A stretch of DNA of 12,379 bases, taken from assembly GCA_036803025.1 (NCBI GenBank), contig DAIRVC010000069.1, positions 1 through 12,379 of the forward strand, written 5' to 3'. The notes under the pieces are model-generated. The model saw only the letters and a program-made list of their open reading frames with translations. It ran no database searches and had not been told where the DNA came from. Source of the stretch: DAIRVC01 sp036803025. Lineage in GTDB: Bacteria > Chloroflexota > Anaerolineae > Anaerolineales > E44-bin32. Below, in pieces: positions 12,355 to 12,379 of the stretch. The position numbers and the translations under genes were made by a program. The stretch's first letter is position 1. Every line of letters starts with the position of its first letter.

Positions 12355-12379
12355 CGTTCGACACCTACCCCGGAAAGTG

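Overview
The window looks like a high-GC bacterial chromosome, most probably a Chloroflexota member of the Anaerolineae type. The pointers are the Thr-Pro-rich linker of the small membrane protein at 5345-5875, the Hanks-type receptor kinase, the archaeal-style mevalonate-kinase/DHH gene pair, and a winged-helix regulator paired with a membrane protein. This placement is inference; no rRNA or other marker gene is present. I see no rRNA, tRNA, CRISPR array, insertion sequence or phage gene.

Layout. (1) 1-3865, minus strand: an operon reading ABC ATPase, then a fused FtsX-type permease, then a secreted lipocalin/CrtC-like protein cut by the window edge. This is the gene set known as AttEFGH, an exporter-like system of unproven substrate. 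(2) 3866-3941: a short divergent promoter region with a palindromic -10 element. (3) 3942-5224, plus strand: a small cupin, then a DapA-superfamily aldolase that resembles eukaryotic 4-hydroxy-2-oxoglutarate aldolase (HOGA1) far more than dihydrodipicolinate synthase. (4) 5345-7670, plus strand: a small membrane-anchored protein and a transmembrane Ser/Thr kinase. Both carry the same unrecognised domain of about 80 residues on the predicted outer side of the membrane, one copy in the first and two in the kinase. (5) 7757-8563, plus strand: an alkaline-phosphatase-superfamily hydrolase, ending at a strong 17-bp hairpin that separates it from convergent genes. (6) 8647-10804, minus strand: a mevalonate-kinase-like GHMP kinase and an archaeal RecJ-like DHH phosphoesterase, one base apart. 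(7) 10805-11200: about 400 bases without a supported gene. (8) 11293-12301, plus strand: a multi-spanning membrane protein overlapping a small winged-helix regulator, behind a sigma-70-like promoter with an inverted repeat at the presumed operator position.

How they may work together. The strongest candidate for something undescribed is block 4: a receptor-kinase locus whose sensor domain also occurs in a stand-alone anchored neighbour. Next are the HOGA1-like aldolase, whose catalytic residues keep a constant offset from the human enzyme, and the tightly coupled mevalonate-kinase/DHH pair. The other blocks are ordinary metabolic or transport genes. Several start codons were moved downstream from the longest open frame because a Shine-Dalgarno site and family length support the inner start.
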